Of a stretch of 64,000 bases of DNA, positions 6,599 through 16,324 are shown in pieces. A program made the position numbers and the translations under genes. The stretch is from Nocardia transvalensis (lineage in GTDB: Bacteria > Actinomycetota > Actinomycetes > Mycobacteriales > Mycobacteriaceae): assembly GCF_015477765.1 (NCBI RefSeq), contig NZ_JADLQQ010000004.1, positions 496,001 to 560,000 of the forward strand, in the 5' to 3' direction. Position 1 is the first letter of the stretch. Every line of letters starts with the position of its first letter. The notes below the pieces were generated by a model. That model had not been told where the DNA came from and searched no databases. It worked only from the letters and a program-made list of their open reading frames with translations.

Positions 6599-7576
6599 GT
6601 GGCATGGACTGACGCACCGCTGACGCTGGCGTCGATCGTGACGTCCTGGCGCTGGGACACCGCGGCGATCGTGGTGCCCGGGGTGCTCGCGGTCGGCTAT
6701 CAGTACGCGCGCGGCCGGGCCCGGAGGCGCACGCAGACCGTCCCGGCCGGGCGGCTGGCCTCCTTCGCCGGACTCGGGCTGGGGGTGTGGCTGCTCACCG
6801 GAATCAGCGTGATCGGCGTGTATTCGGACACGCTGTTCTGGGTGCGGGCGCTGCAGACGCTGCTGCTGCTCTATGTGGTGCCGTTCGGTCTGGCCGCCGG
6901 GCAACCCGTGACCGTGCTGCGGGACGCGCTCGGGCCGCAGGGGCAGGCGCGGCTGGATCGGGTGGTGCGCTCGTCGCTCGCGCGGGCGCTGACCTTTCCG
7001 CTGGTTCCGTCGGTGGCCGTGCTCGCCGCGCCCTGGTTGCTGTTCCTCACGCCGTGGTACGAGCTGGTGCTGCGGCACGGGCCGATCGACGCGCTGACCC
7101 GGCTGCTGTTGGTCGCCATCGGCTTCGTCTACTTCTATTCGCGGCTGCAGACCGATCCGGTGCCGCAGCGTTTCTCGCAGTCGATCTCGCTGCTGATCAC
7201 CGTCTTCGAATCGCTCGCCGACGGCATTCTGGGCCTGGTGCTCTGGTGGGGGCCGCTGGTGGCCGCCGACTACTACGCCGAGATCGGCCGCACCTGGGGC
7301 CCGGACCCGCGCATGGACCAGATCATCGGCGCGGGTGTGCTCTGGGTGCTCGGCGATGTGCTCGGCCTGCCGTACCTGCTGTCGCTCATGCGGTCGTGGG
7401 CCTCGGACGAGCGCCGCCGGGCCGCCGAGATCGATGCCGAACTCGATGCGGCCGAGGCGGATCCGCGCCCGCCCCGTTCGCCGCGACACGCCTCGGTGGC
7501 CGTCGACGAGGAGCCGCCGACCACCGGCCTGTGGTGGGAGAACGACCCGCAGCTGCGGGCCCGCTTCCGCCGCTGA
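6599..7576 (+). CDS. CtaG-like cytochrome c oxidase assembly membrane protein
   Basis: A protein of about 325 aa with roughly seven membrane helices, of the Caa3_CtaG family: an N-terminal span, then GVWLLTGISVIGVYSDTLFWVRALQTLLLLYVVPFGLAAGQPV, then AVLAAPWLLFLTPWYELVLRHGPID with the family's histidine. The cytosolic tail of about 60 residues is charged. Family members help copper insertion into cytochrome oxidase. GTG starts at 6578 and 6599 are both in frame; the later one leaves room for the terminator hairpin. No oxidase genes are adjacent. Confidence 0.8.
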   Translation: MAWTDAPLTLASIVTSWRWDTAAIVVPGVLAVGYQYARGRARRRTQTVPAGRLASFAGLGLGVWLLTGISVIGVYSDTLFWVRALQTLLLLYVVPFGLAAGQPVTVLRDALGPQGQARLDRVVRSSLARALTFPLVPSVAVLAAPWLLFLTPWYELVLRHGPIDALTRLLLVAIGFVYFYSRLQTDPVPQRFSQSISLLITVFESLADGILGLVLWWGPLVAADYYAEIGRTWGPDPRMDQIIGAGVLWVLGDVLGLPYLLSLMRSWASDERRRAAEIDAELDAAEADPRPPRSPRHASVAVDEEPPTTGLWWENDPQLRARFRR

Positions 7577-7578
7577 CC

Positions 7579-8328
7579 TCAGACCTTGCGGATGACCGTG
7601 ACGACCTTGCCCAGGATCTGGGCCTCGTTACCGGGAATCGGTTCGAACAACGGGTTGTGCGGCATCAGCCAGACCTGCTTGCCGGTGCGCTTGAACGTCT
7701 TGACCGTCGCCTCACCCTCGATCATCGCGGCGACGATATCGCCGTTGTCGGCGACGTTCTGCTGGCGGACCACCACCCAGTCGCCGTCGCAGATCGCCGC
7801 GTCGATCATCGACTCGCCGACGACCTTCAGCAGGAACAGCGAGCCCTCGCCGACCAGTTCGCGCGGCAGCGGGAACACATCCTCCACGGCCTGCTCGGCC
7901 AGGATGGGACCACCGGCGGCGATGCGGCCCAGCACCGGCACATAGGTGGGGACCGGCTGACCGGCCGAACCCGCGTCGGTCTCGACCGGGCGCAGATTCG
8001 CCACGGGGGCCACCGCGCGCACCGCGGTTTCGTCCAGGCCGCGAACGTCGACCGCGCGCGGGCGGTTGGGGTCGCGGCGCAGATAGCCCTTGCGCTCGAG
8101 GGCCCGTAACTGGTGGGCGACCGACGAGGTCGAGGTCAACCCGACCGCGTCGCCGATCTCCCGGATGCTCGGTGGGTAGCCGCGTTCGCTCACCGACTCG
8201 CGGATGACCTCGAGCACCTTGCGCTGACGGACCGTGAGATCCGCCCCGCCGCCTGGTGTTTCGGCGCTGTCGGACGCGGTGACAGGGTCGGCCACGTCGT
8301 CGTGTCCGCCCACCGTAGTTTCGTTCAC
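7579..8328 (-). CDS. lexA: LexA SOS repressor / autoprotease
   Basis: A 249-aa LexA. The N-terminal winged helix spans about 31-95 ([29 protein letters not shown]). The self-cleavage bond is A138-G139 (GRIAAGGP), with catalytic Ser173 (GESMID) and Lys210 (EATVKTF). It represses DNA-damage genes until RecA filaments trigger cleavage. The GTG at 8328 follows a GGAGGA ribosome site; in-frame codons further upstream run into the SOS boxes and are not family-like. Divergent from the LysM gene, as in mycobacteria. Confidence 0.96.
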   Translation of the reverse strand: MNETTVGGHDDVADPVTASDSAETPGGGADLTVRQRKVLEVIRESVSERGYPPSIREIGDAVGLTSTSSVAHQLRALERKGYLRRDPNRPRAVDVRGLDETAVRAVAPVANLRPVETDAGSAGQPVPTYVPVLGRIAAGGPILAEQAVEDVFPLPRELVGEGSLFLLKVVGESMIDAAICDGDWVVVRQQNVADNGDIVAAMIEGEATVKTFKRTGKQVWLMPHNPLFEPIPGNEAQILGKVVTVIRKV

Positions 8329-8453
8329 GGTCGCCGTCCTCCGTTCATGGGTGTGCTGGGTCCTCCTCGCGCGGCGGGACCGGCCCGCGCGGCGCTCGTC
8401 ATTGGGTCTCACCGGATTTCGTGTCTCGAATGTAGTCCGCTCACGCCCAGGTT

Positions 8454-8547
8454 TCAAACATCTGTTCGACGCATGTCGCGCAAACCCGTGACTTTGTCGG
8501 TGCCCCGTGGTAGAAATCGAACACCAGTTCTTCGAACACATGATCGA
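8454..8547. promoter_or_regulatory. LexA (SOS) boxes between lexA and LysM gene
   Basis: Three matches to the actinobacterial SOS box TCGAAC-N4-GTTCGA are visible. 8454-8469 is TCAAACATCTGTTCGA (one mismatch). 8517-8532 is TCGAACACCAGTTCTT (two mismatches) and 8532-8547 is TCGAACACATGATCGA (one mismatch); these two abut. The first is nearer lexA (autorepression), and the tandem pair is nearer the LysM gene start at 8623. Confidence 0.8.
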
Positions 8548-8622
8548 ACACCGCGATTCTCGGCTCGCCGGCTCCAACCGCACAGAGTTCCCTTCCCGCA
8601 CATCTTCCTGGAGGTCTGTCCG

Positions 8623-9150
8623 ATGCGCACTGCGATCAGCGAATTCGACTCCGCCGACGCCGATCTGGGCTTCGACACCGTCCCGCGCGCCGAGCGGCGA
8701 CCGGCGCGGGTCGGCGTGCCGAGCCGCGAGCGCCCGGCCGCCGTCGGCAACCGGCGCCCGCGCTGCGCCCGCCCGGCGTCCGCCCGGGTCGATTACCGGC
8801 GCGTGCGAACGCGCGCCACCGCGGGTGACCGGGATCGGGGCCTACATCCCATGGCCCGTGTGGAGCGGGCCCGGGTGGGCTTCGCGACGCTGGCGGTCAC
8901 CGCGGTGCTCAGCGCCACGGCGGTGGGCGGGCTGATCGGGGTGGCCCAGTGGCGTTCGGGGGCTCCCGGCGCCGAGCGCACGACCGTAGTGCAGGTCCAG
9001 TCGGGGGAGTCGCTGTCGGACGTGGCGGCCCGGATCGCCCCGGGCGAGCCGGTGTGGGCTACGGTCCGCAAGATCGTGGAGCTCAATGGATTGCGCGGTG
9101 CCGAGGTCACCGCGGGGCGGACGCTGGTCGTGCCGGCGCGGTCGCGTTGA
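8623..9150 (+). CDS. LysM-domain membrane protein divergent from lexA (ChiZ/Rv2719c-like)
   Basis: A 175-aa protein with an Arg-rich, probably disordered cytosolic N-terminus (1-85), one membrane span (about 87-110, [20 protein letters not shown]) and an external LysM peptidoglycan-binding domain ([16 protein letters not shown] ... RTLVVPAR). The layout and position opposite lexA match the damage-induced cell-division inhibitor / wall hydrolase Rv2719c of M. tuberculosis. The ATG at 8623 has CTGGAGG upstream. SOS control is supported by the boxes at 8517-8547. No separate hydrolase domain is recognisable. Confidence 0.85.
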   Translation: MRTAISEFDSADADLGFDTVPRAERRPARVGVPSRERPAAVGNRRPRCARPASARVDYRRVRTRATAGDRDRGLHPMARVERARVGFATLAVTAVLSATAVGGLIGVAQWRSGAPGAERTTVVQVQSGESLSDVAARIAPGEPVWATVRKIVELNGLRGAEVTAGRTLVVPARSR

Positions 9151-9284
9151 GCCGGGCGGGATGCGGGTAGAGGGCCAAGCGGAGTGGCCGAATTTGTTGA
9201 TCATCGACTGAAACGGGTTGCTACTGTGCTCGGAATGTGACCTGGGCGACATTCGCCGATGATCGATTTCGAGGGCATGGCACC

Positions 9285-10538
9285 ATGACTCCACCCACCA
9301 CCGCACGCCGGGTGCGCACGTTCGCCCGCATCGCCGTTCTGCTGACGCTGGCGCTGATCGGAGCGACGGCCGCGCCGGTCGTCCACGCCGATCCCGGTTA
9401 CGCCGCCTATCTCGACCTCCCCGCCGTCAACGGCGACGGGTCCGCGGGCGGCGGGCTCAATCCCGCACTGCCCCTGGACGTTACGGCCCTGCGCGCCGCG
9501 GTCGAGCAGGCCCGGGCCGATGGGGTGCCGCCGCGGCGCTATGCCGCACTGCTGCATCAGTATTGGCTCGTCGTAGCGGCCGACAACGCCGGTATCGATC
9601 TGGCCGAATGGGATCCCGGGCGCGGCGTCGCCGCCAATGCCCGCACCTTCACCCAGGTGTATGTGAACTACCGTCGGCTGGCCACCACCCATCCGGACTT
9701 CTACTGGGCGGGCCTGGCCGAATTGGCCGGCGGGTCGTTCGCCGCCGGATTCTTCGATATGAACGACGTCGGCGCGGTGGTGAGCGTGCCCGGCGTGCAC
9801 CAGCTCGGCAGTGCCGTCGCCGATCTGCTCCGTCAGACGCCGGCACCCCTGCTGGAGTTGCTGCCCTCGGATCTGCGGTTGCTGGGCACCGAGGGGGAGC
9901 GACTCACGGCCGCGGATCTGACCTGGTACCAGACCCGGTTGATGGTCATGCAGCGGCATATCTTCCTCGACCAGGTGCCGATGCACGAGGCCTATGCGGC
10001 CGAGGGGCTGCCCGCGATCGAGGAGATGTACCGGGCAGGGGTCCTCGACGACAACGCCGTCGAGTCCTGGCGTTCCATCGCCTCCGGCACCGAGGCGGGC
10101 CGCATCGACGCCCTGATCCGGATGACCGACCGGGAGCAGAACCAGATCATCGCCGACCAGTGGGACGCCACCGCGGCGGGCCGCGGCGTGATGGGCCGGG
10201 TGCTGACCTACGTCAGCACCGTCGCCGGTAAGCCCGCGGTGCCGGGCGTGCGCGCCCCCGGCCTGTTCGCCTCGGCCACCGTGTCCGCCGACGTGGACGG
10301 TCGCCGGTGGGCGCTGCGCACCTCGCTGCCGAACTTCAACTGGGCCGATCGCGACAGCCGCTGGACCTATCTCACCGGCGATATCGTGCCGCGCTATGGG
10401 GATCTGCAGGCCGACCGGGCCGTGGCCCAGGCCGTGCTGTCGGTTCCGTTCCCCGACCAGCTCGCGCGCGGCCGCCTGGTGGTCCGGCTGCCCGAACTGC
10501 TCGCCGACCTCACCGGCGCCTGGCAGCTGACCGTCTGA
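9285..10538 (+). CDS. secreted protein of unknown function
   Basis: A 417-aa exported protein. Residues 1-35 are a typical signal peptide (RRVRTFARIAVLLTLALIGATAAP then VVHADP), with cleavage expected after VHA. The mature part is mostly helical with conserved-looking acidic and aromatic segments (YVNYRRLATTHPDFYWAGLAEL; QRHIFLDQVPMHEAY). I do not recognise a named family with confidence. The ATG at 9285 gives a compact signal peptide and follows GAGGGCATGG; a GTG at 9237 would add 16 residues. It lies between the LysM gene and nrdR on the same strand; co-transcription is not obvious. Confidence 0.75.
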   Translation: MTPPTTARRVRTFARIAVLLTLALIGATAAPVVHADPGYAAYLDLPAVNGDGSAGGGLNPALPLDVTALRAAVEQARADGVPPRRYAALLHQYWLVVAADNAGIDLAEWDPGRGVAANARTFTQVYVNYRRLATTHPDFYWAGLAELAGGSFAAGFFDMNDVGAVVSVPGVHQLGSAVADLLRQTPAPLLELLPSDLRLLGTEGERLTAADLTWYQTRLMVMQRHIFLDQVPMHEAYAAEGLPAIEEMYRAGVLDDNAVESWRSIASGTEAGRIDALIRMTDREQNQIIADQWDATAAGRGVMGRVLTYVSTVAGKPAVPGVRAPGLFASATVSADVDGRRWALRTSLPNFNWADRDSRWTYLTGDIVPRYGDLQADRAVAQAVLSVPFPDQLARGRLVVRLPELLADLTGAWQLTV

Positions 10539-10658
10539 GACCGGCCGGTCGGCGGCGCGACCTGGGCTGCGGGTATCCTCGAGGTTGCTATCGGGAAGAG
10601 AGTCCTGTACACCCGCTCCGGTGCGACCGCGAGCCCAGGCATCGACGAAGGATCTCGG

Positions 10659-11135
10659 ATGCATTGCCCGTACTGTCGTCACCCGGATTCACGTGTGGTC
10701 GACTCGCGTGAGGCCGAGGAAGGCACCGCGATCAGGCGCCGCCGCGCCTGCCCGCAGTGTGGGCGACGATTCACCACGGTCGAGACCGCCATTCTCTCGG
10801 TGGTCAAGCGCAGCGGTGTCACCGAACCGTTCAGCCGGGAAAAGGTGATTCGCGGGGTGCGCCGCGCCTGTCAGGGCCGCGAGGTCGACGACGATGCGCT
10901 GAACCTGCTCGCCCAGCAGGTCGAGGATGCCGTGCGGGCCAAGGGATCTCCGGAGGTGCCCAGCCACGAGGTGGGCCTGGCGATTCTCGGCCCGCTGCGT
11001 GACCTCGACGAGGTCGCCTACCTGCGGTTCGCCTCGGTCTACCGATCCTTCAGCTCCGCCGAGGATTTCGAGCGCGAAATCGCCCATCTCCGCCGCCACC
11101 GCGCCGACCACGCGGTCGGTGCCAATGCCGACTGA
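10659..11135 (+). CDS. nrdR: NrdR ribonucleotide reductase repressor
   Basis: A 158-aa NrdR. The N-terminal zinc ribbon has C3, C6, C31 and C34 (MHCPYC ... [11 protein letters not shown]). The ATP-cone follows ([24 protein letters not shown]). It binds ATP/dATP and represses nrd operons when dNTP levels are high. Length is typical. Its place two genes from lexA matches mycobacterial gene order. Confidence 0.96.
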   Translation: MHCPYCRHPDSRVVDSREAEEGTAIRRRRACPQCGRRFTTVETAILSVVKRSGVTEPFSREKVIRGVRRACQGREVDDDALNLLAQQVEDAVRAKGSPEVPSHEVGLAILGPLRDLDEVAYLRFASVYRSFSSAEDFEREIAHLRRHRADHAVGANAD

Positions 11136-11300
11136 CCCTGTGTGATTCCGGCCAAAAGCACGCCGGAATCAAACAGGGAAGTGAGCACGCCGAAACCCGG
11201 AATCACACAGGGCCGCGAGCACGCGGAACCCGGAATCACACAGGGCCGCGAGCACGCGGAATCCGGAATTACGCAGGGCACGGGCACGCCGGAATCAACG
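11136..11300. repeat. 33-bp tandem repeat with an inverted copy at its edge
   Basis: CCCTGTGTGATTCCGG at 11136-11151 overlaps the region of the nrdR stop. Its exact reverse complement heads the repeat units starting at 11197 and 11230; degenerate units start at 11163, 11263 and 11289. The unit is 33 bp between 11197 and 11263. The inverted copy can form alternative hairpins with either exact repeat, so the array may act as the nrdR terminator or as a REP-like element. The short frames across it look repeat-driven, not coding. Confidence 0.8.
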
Positions 11301-11317
11301 GGACGTGGGTCGCGGGC

Positions 11318-14300
11318 TTATCTGGTGGGGCGTTTGGCCGGGGCGGTGCGGACGGCGTTGATGGCCTTCTCGATTCGCTTGGCCGACACCGGGTAGGGGG
11401 TGCCGAGTTGCTGGGCGAACAGGCCTACGCGCAATTCCTCGATCATCCACCAGATTTCGGTGACGTCCGGGGCGGTGCGGCGGGATTCGGGGAGGCTGTC
11501 GAGCAGGTTCTGGTAGGCGGCGTGGGCGCGGTCGAGTTCGGCCATGCCCTGGCGGTCGCGGCCCGTCGAGGCGGGCAGCGCCTGCAGGCGCAGCACGGCG
11601 GCCTGCAGATAGCGGGGCAGTTCGCGCAGCCGAATGCTGCCGAATTCGGAGATGAAGCCGGCGAAGACCAGCTCGTCCAGCTGATGGCGGACATCGTCGG
11701 CGATATCGCGATCGGCGGTGTCGGACAATGCGGTTCGCACCCGGTGGGCCTCGGCGAGCACCGGCACCACCAGGCGCACGATGCGGACGACGGTGTCGCC
11801 GAACCGCGGCCGGATCCGTTCGACCAGTGCGCGGAACTCCTCCGGACTGCGGACCGGGCCCCCGTTGGCGGCGATCAGCTCATCGGCGGCGCAGGCGCGG
11901 CAATCCTCGATCAGCGCCTCCAGCGAGCCGTACGGGTTCTGGCTCAGCGCAAGACGATCGGTGGGTGACAGCCCGGCCGTGGCTGCCCGCGCCGAGGTCG
12001 GCAGCTCGTTCAGCAGCAGGGCGCGGGTACCGGCGCGCATGGCCGCGACCTGCTGGGCGGGCGAGGACAGCACCCGCACCGCCACTCCGTCGCCTTCGGG
12101 CACCAGCGCCGGATACCCGGTGATGGTCTGGCCCCCCACCTGGCGGCGCACCGTCGGCTCCAGCGTGCCCAGCGACTCCGAGGTCCACACCGTCGTCGGT
12201 GGTCGTTCGGCGGCCTTGGTGGCGCGCGCGACCGACTTCGAAACCTGGTCGGCCAGGCGGTTTTTCAATGCCGCCAGATTCTTGTCGCGATCGATGATCG
12301 TGCCGTCCGGCGCGGTGGCGGCGAATGTCATGCGCAGGTGATCGGGCAGCGCGGAGAAGTCGAGATCGTTCGCCGTGATGGTGACCGAACCGAGCTGTGA
12401 CAGCTCGCGCGCCAGCCCGATACGCAGTGGCTCGGCCCGCGGGGTGAGCCGGGCCAGGGCCGCCTTGGCGAAGTCCGGCGCGGGAACGACGGTGCGCCGC
12501 AGCTGTTTCGGCAGCGTCTTGATCAGCGCTGCGGCCAACTCCTCGCGCATACCGGGCACCAGCCAGTCGAAGCCGACCGCCCGCACATGCGCGAGCTGCG
12601 CGACCGGAATGTGCACGGTGACACCGTCGTCGGCCTGCCCCGGCTCGAACTGGTAGGTGAGGGGGAAGGTCAGCTCGCCCTGGCGCCAGGTGTCGGGGAA
12701 GGCGGCCGGATCCAGCACGGCGGCATCGGAATTGACGACTGTCGAGGTCGAGAAGTCCAGCAGCGTCGGATCCTTGCGCCCGGCCTTGCGCCACCAGCTG
12801 TCGAAGTGCCGGACCGAGACGACGTCGGCGGGGATGCGGCGGTCGTAGAAGTCGAACAGCACCTGGTCGTCGACGAGAATGTCGCGGCGGCGCGCCCGGT
12901 TCTCCAGATCGGCGACGTCGTCGATCAATTCGCGGTTGCGGTGGAAAAATTCGTGCCGGGTCTGCCATTCGCCCTGCACCAGCGCATGACGGATGAACAG
13001 TTCCCGCGCCAGCTGTGGATCGATGCGGCCGAAGTCGACGCGGCGCTGGGTCACCAGCGGAATCCCGTAGAGAGTGACCCGCTCGTAGGCCATGGCGGCG
13101 CCGCGCTTGGCCGACCAATGTGGTTCGGAATAGGTGCGTTTGACCAGATCCCCGGCCAGCCGTTCGGCCCATTCCGGTTCGATGCGGGCCGCCATCCGCG
13201 CCCACAGCCGGGAGGTCTCGACCAATTCGGCTGCCATCACCCAGCGCGGCGGCTTCTTGGCCAGCGACGAACCCGGGAAGATCATGAACTTGGCATTGCG
13301 GGCGCCGAGGAACTCCCGGGTCTCCGCCTCGCGCAGTCCGATATGGGACAGCATTCCCGCCAGCAGGGATTGATGAATCGCGGTGGAATCCCAAGGCAGG
13401 GAGTCGGAGTCGTCGCCCGCCGGGGGCACGGCCCGGTCGCTCTCCCAGCCCAGGCCCTTGGTGATGGTCCGCAGCTGCCCGTGCAGGTCCTGCCACTCCC
13501 GGATCCGCAGATAGTGCAGGAACTCCTCGCGGCACATGCGGCGGAACTGGTTGGACGACAACGACTTCCGTTGCGACCGCAGATAGTCCCACAGCCGCAG
13601 ATAGGCCAGGAAGTCCGAGCCCTCCACGGTGAACCGAGCATGTTCGGCGTCGGCGGCCTGCTGGGATTCGGCCGGTCGCTCGCGCACATCCTGAATCGAC
13701 AGCGCCGCCACGATCACCAGCACCTCGGGCAGACAGCCGTTCTTGTTGGCCTCCACCAGCATTCGCGCCATGCGCGGATCCACCGGAATCTGCGCCATCT
13801 CCCGGCCGACGGGAGTGAGGACGAGATCACCGACCATCGCCTCGCGCTGACGTCGTGGTTTCGCCGTCCGGTCGTGCCCGTCGGCACGGTCCTCGGGGCC
13901 GCCCTCGTCCTCGGTCGCGGCAGGGCGCGCTTGTTTCCCGTCCCCGCGCGGGCCGGATTCTTGTGCGGCCGAGGGCTTCCGGGCGAGGGCGCCCAGCTCT
14001 TCCAGCAGCGCGATGCCGTCGCGGATCGCACGTCGATCCGGCGGCTCCACGAAGGGGAAGTTCTCGATATCGCCCAGCCCGAGCGCGGTCATCTGCAGAA
14101 TGACCGCGGCCAGGTTGGTGCGCAGGATCTCCGGTTCGGTGAATGCCGGGCGGGATTCGAAATCGTCCTCGGAGTACAGCCTGATGCAGATGCCGTCGGC
14201 GACGCGACCGCAGCGGCCGGAGCGCTGGCGGGCCGATGCCTGCGAGATCGGCTCGATCGGCAGCCGCTGCACCTTGGTGCGCATCGAATAGCGGGAGATG

Positions 14301-15442
14301 CGGGCGGTTCCCGGATCCACGACATAGCGGATGCCCGGCACGGTCAGCGAGGTCTCGGCGACGTTGGTGGCCAGCACCACGCGGCGCCCTGTGTGCGGCT
14401 GGAACACCCGATGCTGTTCGGCGGCCGACAGTCGGGCATACAGCGGCAGGATCTCGGTGCGCGGCAGCTTCAGATCGCGCAGAGCGTCGGCGGTGTCGCG
14501 GATTTCGCGTTCGCCGGACAGGAACACCAGCACGTCGCCGTCGCCCTCGGCGAGCAGTTCGGTGACCGCATCGCCGATGGCGTCGACCGGATCGCGGTCG
14601 ACGATGCGCGGGTCGACGTCCTCGTCGTCCTCGCCCTCGCCCACGGGCGCCGGAATCTCCAGCGCCAGCGGGCGATAGCGAACCTCGACCGGATACGACC
14701 GCCCCGACACCTCCACGATCGGCGCCGGCGTGCCCTGTGCGTCGGCAAAGTGGCGGGCGAACAGCTCCGGATCGATCGTGGCGGAGGTGATGATCACCTT
14801 CAGGTCGGGCCGCTTGGGCAGCAACTGCTTCAGATAGCCGAGCAGGAAGTCGATATTGAGGCTGCGCTCGTGCGCCTCGTCGATGATGATCGTGTCGTAG
14901 CGGCGCAACAGCCGGTCGCGCTGGATCTCGGCGAGCAGGATGCCGTCGGTCATCAGCTTGACCAGCGTCCGCTCGGAGGCTAGGTCGGTGAACCGCACGG
15001 TGTAGCCGACGACGTCGCCGAGTTCGGTGCCCAACTCCTCGGCGATCCGCTCGGCCACCGTGCGCGCGGCCAGCCGGCGGGGCTGGGTGTGGCCGATGGT
15101 GCCGCGGATGCCGCGCCCGAGCTCCAGGCAGATCTTCGGGATCTGGGTCGTCTTACCGGAGCCGGTTTCACCGGCGATCACCACGACCTGATGGGCGGCG
15201 ATGGCCGCGGCGATATCGTCGCGCCGGGCCGACACCGGCAACTGCTCGGGATAGCGGATGGCCGGTACGGCGGCGCGCCGGGCCTCGATCCGCCGCTCGG
15301 CGGCCGAGATCTCGGCCTCGAGGGTGCCGATATCCCCGCCGCGGGCCTTGTCGAGCCGTCGGCGCAACCGATGTTCGTCGCGGATCGAGAGATCGGCCAG
15401 GCGGGTGCGTAGCTCGCGAGAATGTGCGGCGGTCCTGGTCAT
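11318..15442 (-). CDS. hrpA: HrpA-type DEAH-box ATP-dependent RNA helicase
   Basis: A 1374-aa HrpA, full family length. Walker A is at 91-99 (GETGSGKTT) and DEAH at 188-191, followed by SATID and the motif VI region ARQRSGRCGRV. The helicase, winged-helix and OB parts are followed by a long C-terminal DUF3418 region. A charged low-complexity insert (KPSAAQESGPRGDGKQ and following, about 475-525) separates the core from the next domain. HrpA processes RNA and resolves stalled ribosomes in E. coli; the actinobacterial role is less known. A single gene flanked by repeats on one side and a small ORF on the other. Confidence 0.95.
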   Translation of the reverse strand: MTRTAAHSRELRTRLADLSIRDEHRLRRRLDKARGGDIGTLEAEISAAERRIEARRAAVPAIRYPEQLPVSARRDDIAAAIAAHQVVVIAGETGSGKTTQIPKICLELGRGIRGTIGHTQPRRLAARTVAERIAEELGTELGDVVGYTVRFTDLASERTLVKLMTDGILLAEIQRDRLLRRYDTIIIDEAHERSLNIDFLLGYLKQLLPKRPDLKVIITSATIDPELFARHFADAQGTPAPIVEVSGRSYPVEVRYRPLALEIPAPVGEGEDDEDVDPRIVDRDPVDAIGDAVTELLAEGDGDVLVFLSGEREIRDTADALRDLKLPRTEILPLYARLSAAEQHRVFQPHTGRRVVLATNVAETSLTVPGIRYVVDPGTARISRYSMRTKVQRLPIEPISQASARQRSGRCGRVADGICIRLYSEDDFESRPAFTEPEILRTNLAAVILQMTALGLGDIENFPFVEPPDRRAIRDGIALLEELGALARKPSAAQESGPRGDGKQARPAATEDEGGPEDRADGHDRTAKPRRQREAMVGDLVLTPVGREMAQIPVDPRMARMLVEANKNGCLPEVLVIVAALSIQDVRERPAESQQAADAEHARFTVEGSDFLAYLRLWDYLRSQRKSLSSNQFRRMCREEFLHYLRIREWQDLHGQLRTITKGLGWESDRAVPPAGDDSDSLPWDSTAIHQSLLAGMLSHIGLREAETREFLGARNAKFMIFPGSSLAKKPPRWVMAAELVETSRLWARMAARIEPEWAERLAGDLVKRTYSEPHWSAKRGAAMAYERVTLYGIPLVTQRRVDFGRIDPQLARELFIRHALVQGEWQTRHEFFHRNRELIDDVADLENRARRRDILVDDQVLFDFYDRRIPADVVSVRHFDSWWRKAGRKDPTLLDFSTSTVVNSDAAVLDPAAFPDTWRQGELTFPLTYQFEPGQADDGVTVHIPVAQLAHVRAVGFDWLVPGMREELAAALIKTLPKQLRRTVVPAPDFAKAALARLTPRAEPLRIGLARELSQLGSVTITANDLDFSALPDHLRMTFAATAPDGTIIDRDKNLAALKNRLADQVSKSVARATKAAERPPTTVWTSESLGTLEPTVRRQVGGQTITGYPALVPEGDGVAVRVLSSPAQQVAAMRAGTRALLLNELPTSARAATAGLSPTDRLALSQNPYGSLEALIEDCRACAADELIAANGGPVRSPEEFRALVERIRPRFGDTVVRIVRLVVPVLAEAHRVRTALSDTADRDIADDVRHQLDELVFAGFISEFGSIRLRELPRYLQAAVLRLQALPASTGRDRQGMAELDRAHAAYQNLLDSLPESRRTAPDVTEIWWMIEELRVGLFAQQLGTPYPVSAKRIEKAINAVRTAPAKRPTR

Positions 15443-15568
15443 TGCACCGACCAGCGTAGCGAAGCCACGCCCGCGACCGGCAGTCGCGCCCCGAGCAGAA
15501 GATCACTGAAAGATTGCTGTCTGATTGATCTTGCCCCCTCGCCCCGCCCGATATGTCAGCATCGACCC

Positions 15569-15742
15569 ATGACCGCTGGTTCGGGAACTCCAGGGTGGGT
15601 CCGCGCCCTGCGGGCCATCTCCGTCATCATCGGCGTCGTCGCCTTCATCTGGGACGAACTGCGCACCCTCACCACCACCATCACAACCTTCCTCACCCAC
15701 CTCCGCCCCACCAACAGCCACCCCCTCCCCAACCGCCCCTAA
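15569..15742 (+). CDS. possible 57-aa single-span membrane protein
   Basis: A short frame beginning MTAGSGTPGWVRALRAI, with one hydrophobic helix (VIIGVVAFIW) and a Thr/Pro-rich tail. The ribosome site is weak and the sequence beyond is proline/histidine low complexity. It may be a real small membrane protein or chance. Confidence 0.35.
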   Translation: MTAGSGTPGWVRALRAISVIIGVVAFIWDELRTLTTTITTFLTHLRPTNSHPLPNRP

Positions 15743-16130
15743 CCACCTTGCCCCCTCTCGGGACCAGCAGTTCCCCTCACCCACCCGCAAAACCCCGCCC
15801 CTCTTACCGCCCCGGCTATAACCCCACCGCCCAGCCACTATCGTCCGGCCACCGGGTCGCCCCGCATTCCCACCACCTCCCACCGAGGTGCCTCGCATTC
15901 CGCCGCTTGCCTCGCCCCCCAATCCCGCGTCTCGTCGGGAGGGCCCAGCTCCGGCCGTCTGTCAGCGACCTCGCATCCATGCCGTCTGCTGGGTTGCCTC
16001 GCATACCTGCTCTCGGCGAGTGACCTCAGGTCCCTGCCGCCTGCCGGGTCGTCCCGCATTCCCGCCGCTTGCCTCGCCCCCGCAATCCCGCGTCTCGGCG
16101 GGAGGCCCAGCTCCCGCTGGCTGTCAGCGA
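15743..16130. repeat. non-coding region with about 80-bp direct duplication
   Basis: A pyrimidine-rich stretch without a convincing gene. A segment at about 15893-15978 (CGCATTCCGCCGCTTGCC, then a Gly/Arg-rich-looking block ending TGTCAGCGACCTCGCAT) is repeated with small differences at about 16055-16138. Shorter copies of CCTCGCAT and the GTCGTCCCGCATTCCC type are scattered between them. The frames crossing it are repeat shadows. Confidence 0.7.
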
Positions 16131-16132
16131 CC

Positions 16133-16230
16133 TCGCATTCCCGTCGTCTCTGGGTCGTCTCGCATTCCCGTCGTCTCTGGGATGTCTTGCATTCCCGTCG
16201 TCTCTGGGTTGTCTCGCATCCCCGTCACCC
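16133..16230. repeat. 27-bp tandem repeat, four units
   Basis: Units start at 16133, 16160, 16187 and 16214 with the core TCGCATTCCCGTCGTCTCTG; the fourth is partial. The 27-bp period keeps one reading frame open, giving an artificial GMRDDPETT-like translation on the minus strand. No spacer-repeat structure of a CRISPR is present. Confidence 0.8.
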
Positions 16231-16324
16231 GGCCGCCAGGCCGGGCGACGGGGGTCTCGGATTGGGTTGCCGGGTGGCTGCTGGGATGCGGCTTTTGGGC
16301 TTGGGGTGTGCGAGGATCGGGGGC

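Noticed and set aside
11150..11300. Possible CRISPR array
   Set aside because: Units are contiguous 33-bp tandem repeats without unique spacers and no cas genes are present.
12587..14983. 798-codon plus-strand frame opposite hrpA
   Set aside because: Shadow of the helicase gene, without recognisable domains.
16133..16230. Possible CRISPR array or repeat protein
   Set aside because: 27-bp units abut with no spacers; the translated repeats have no start, ribosome site or homologous family that I recognise.
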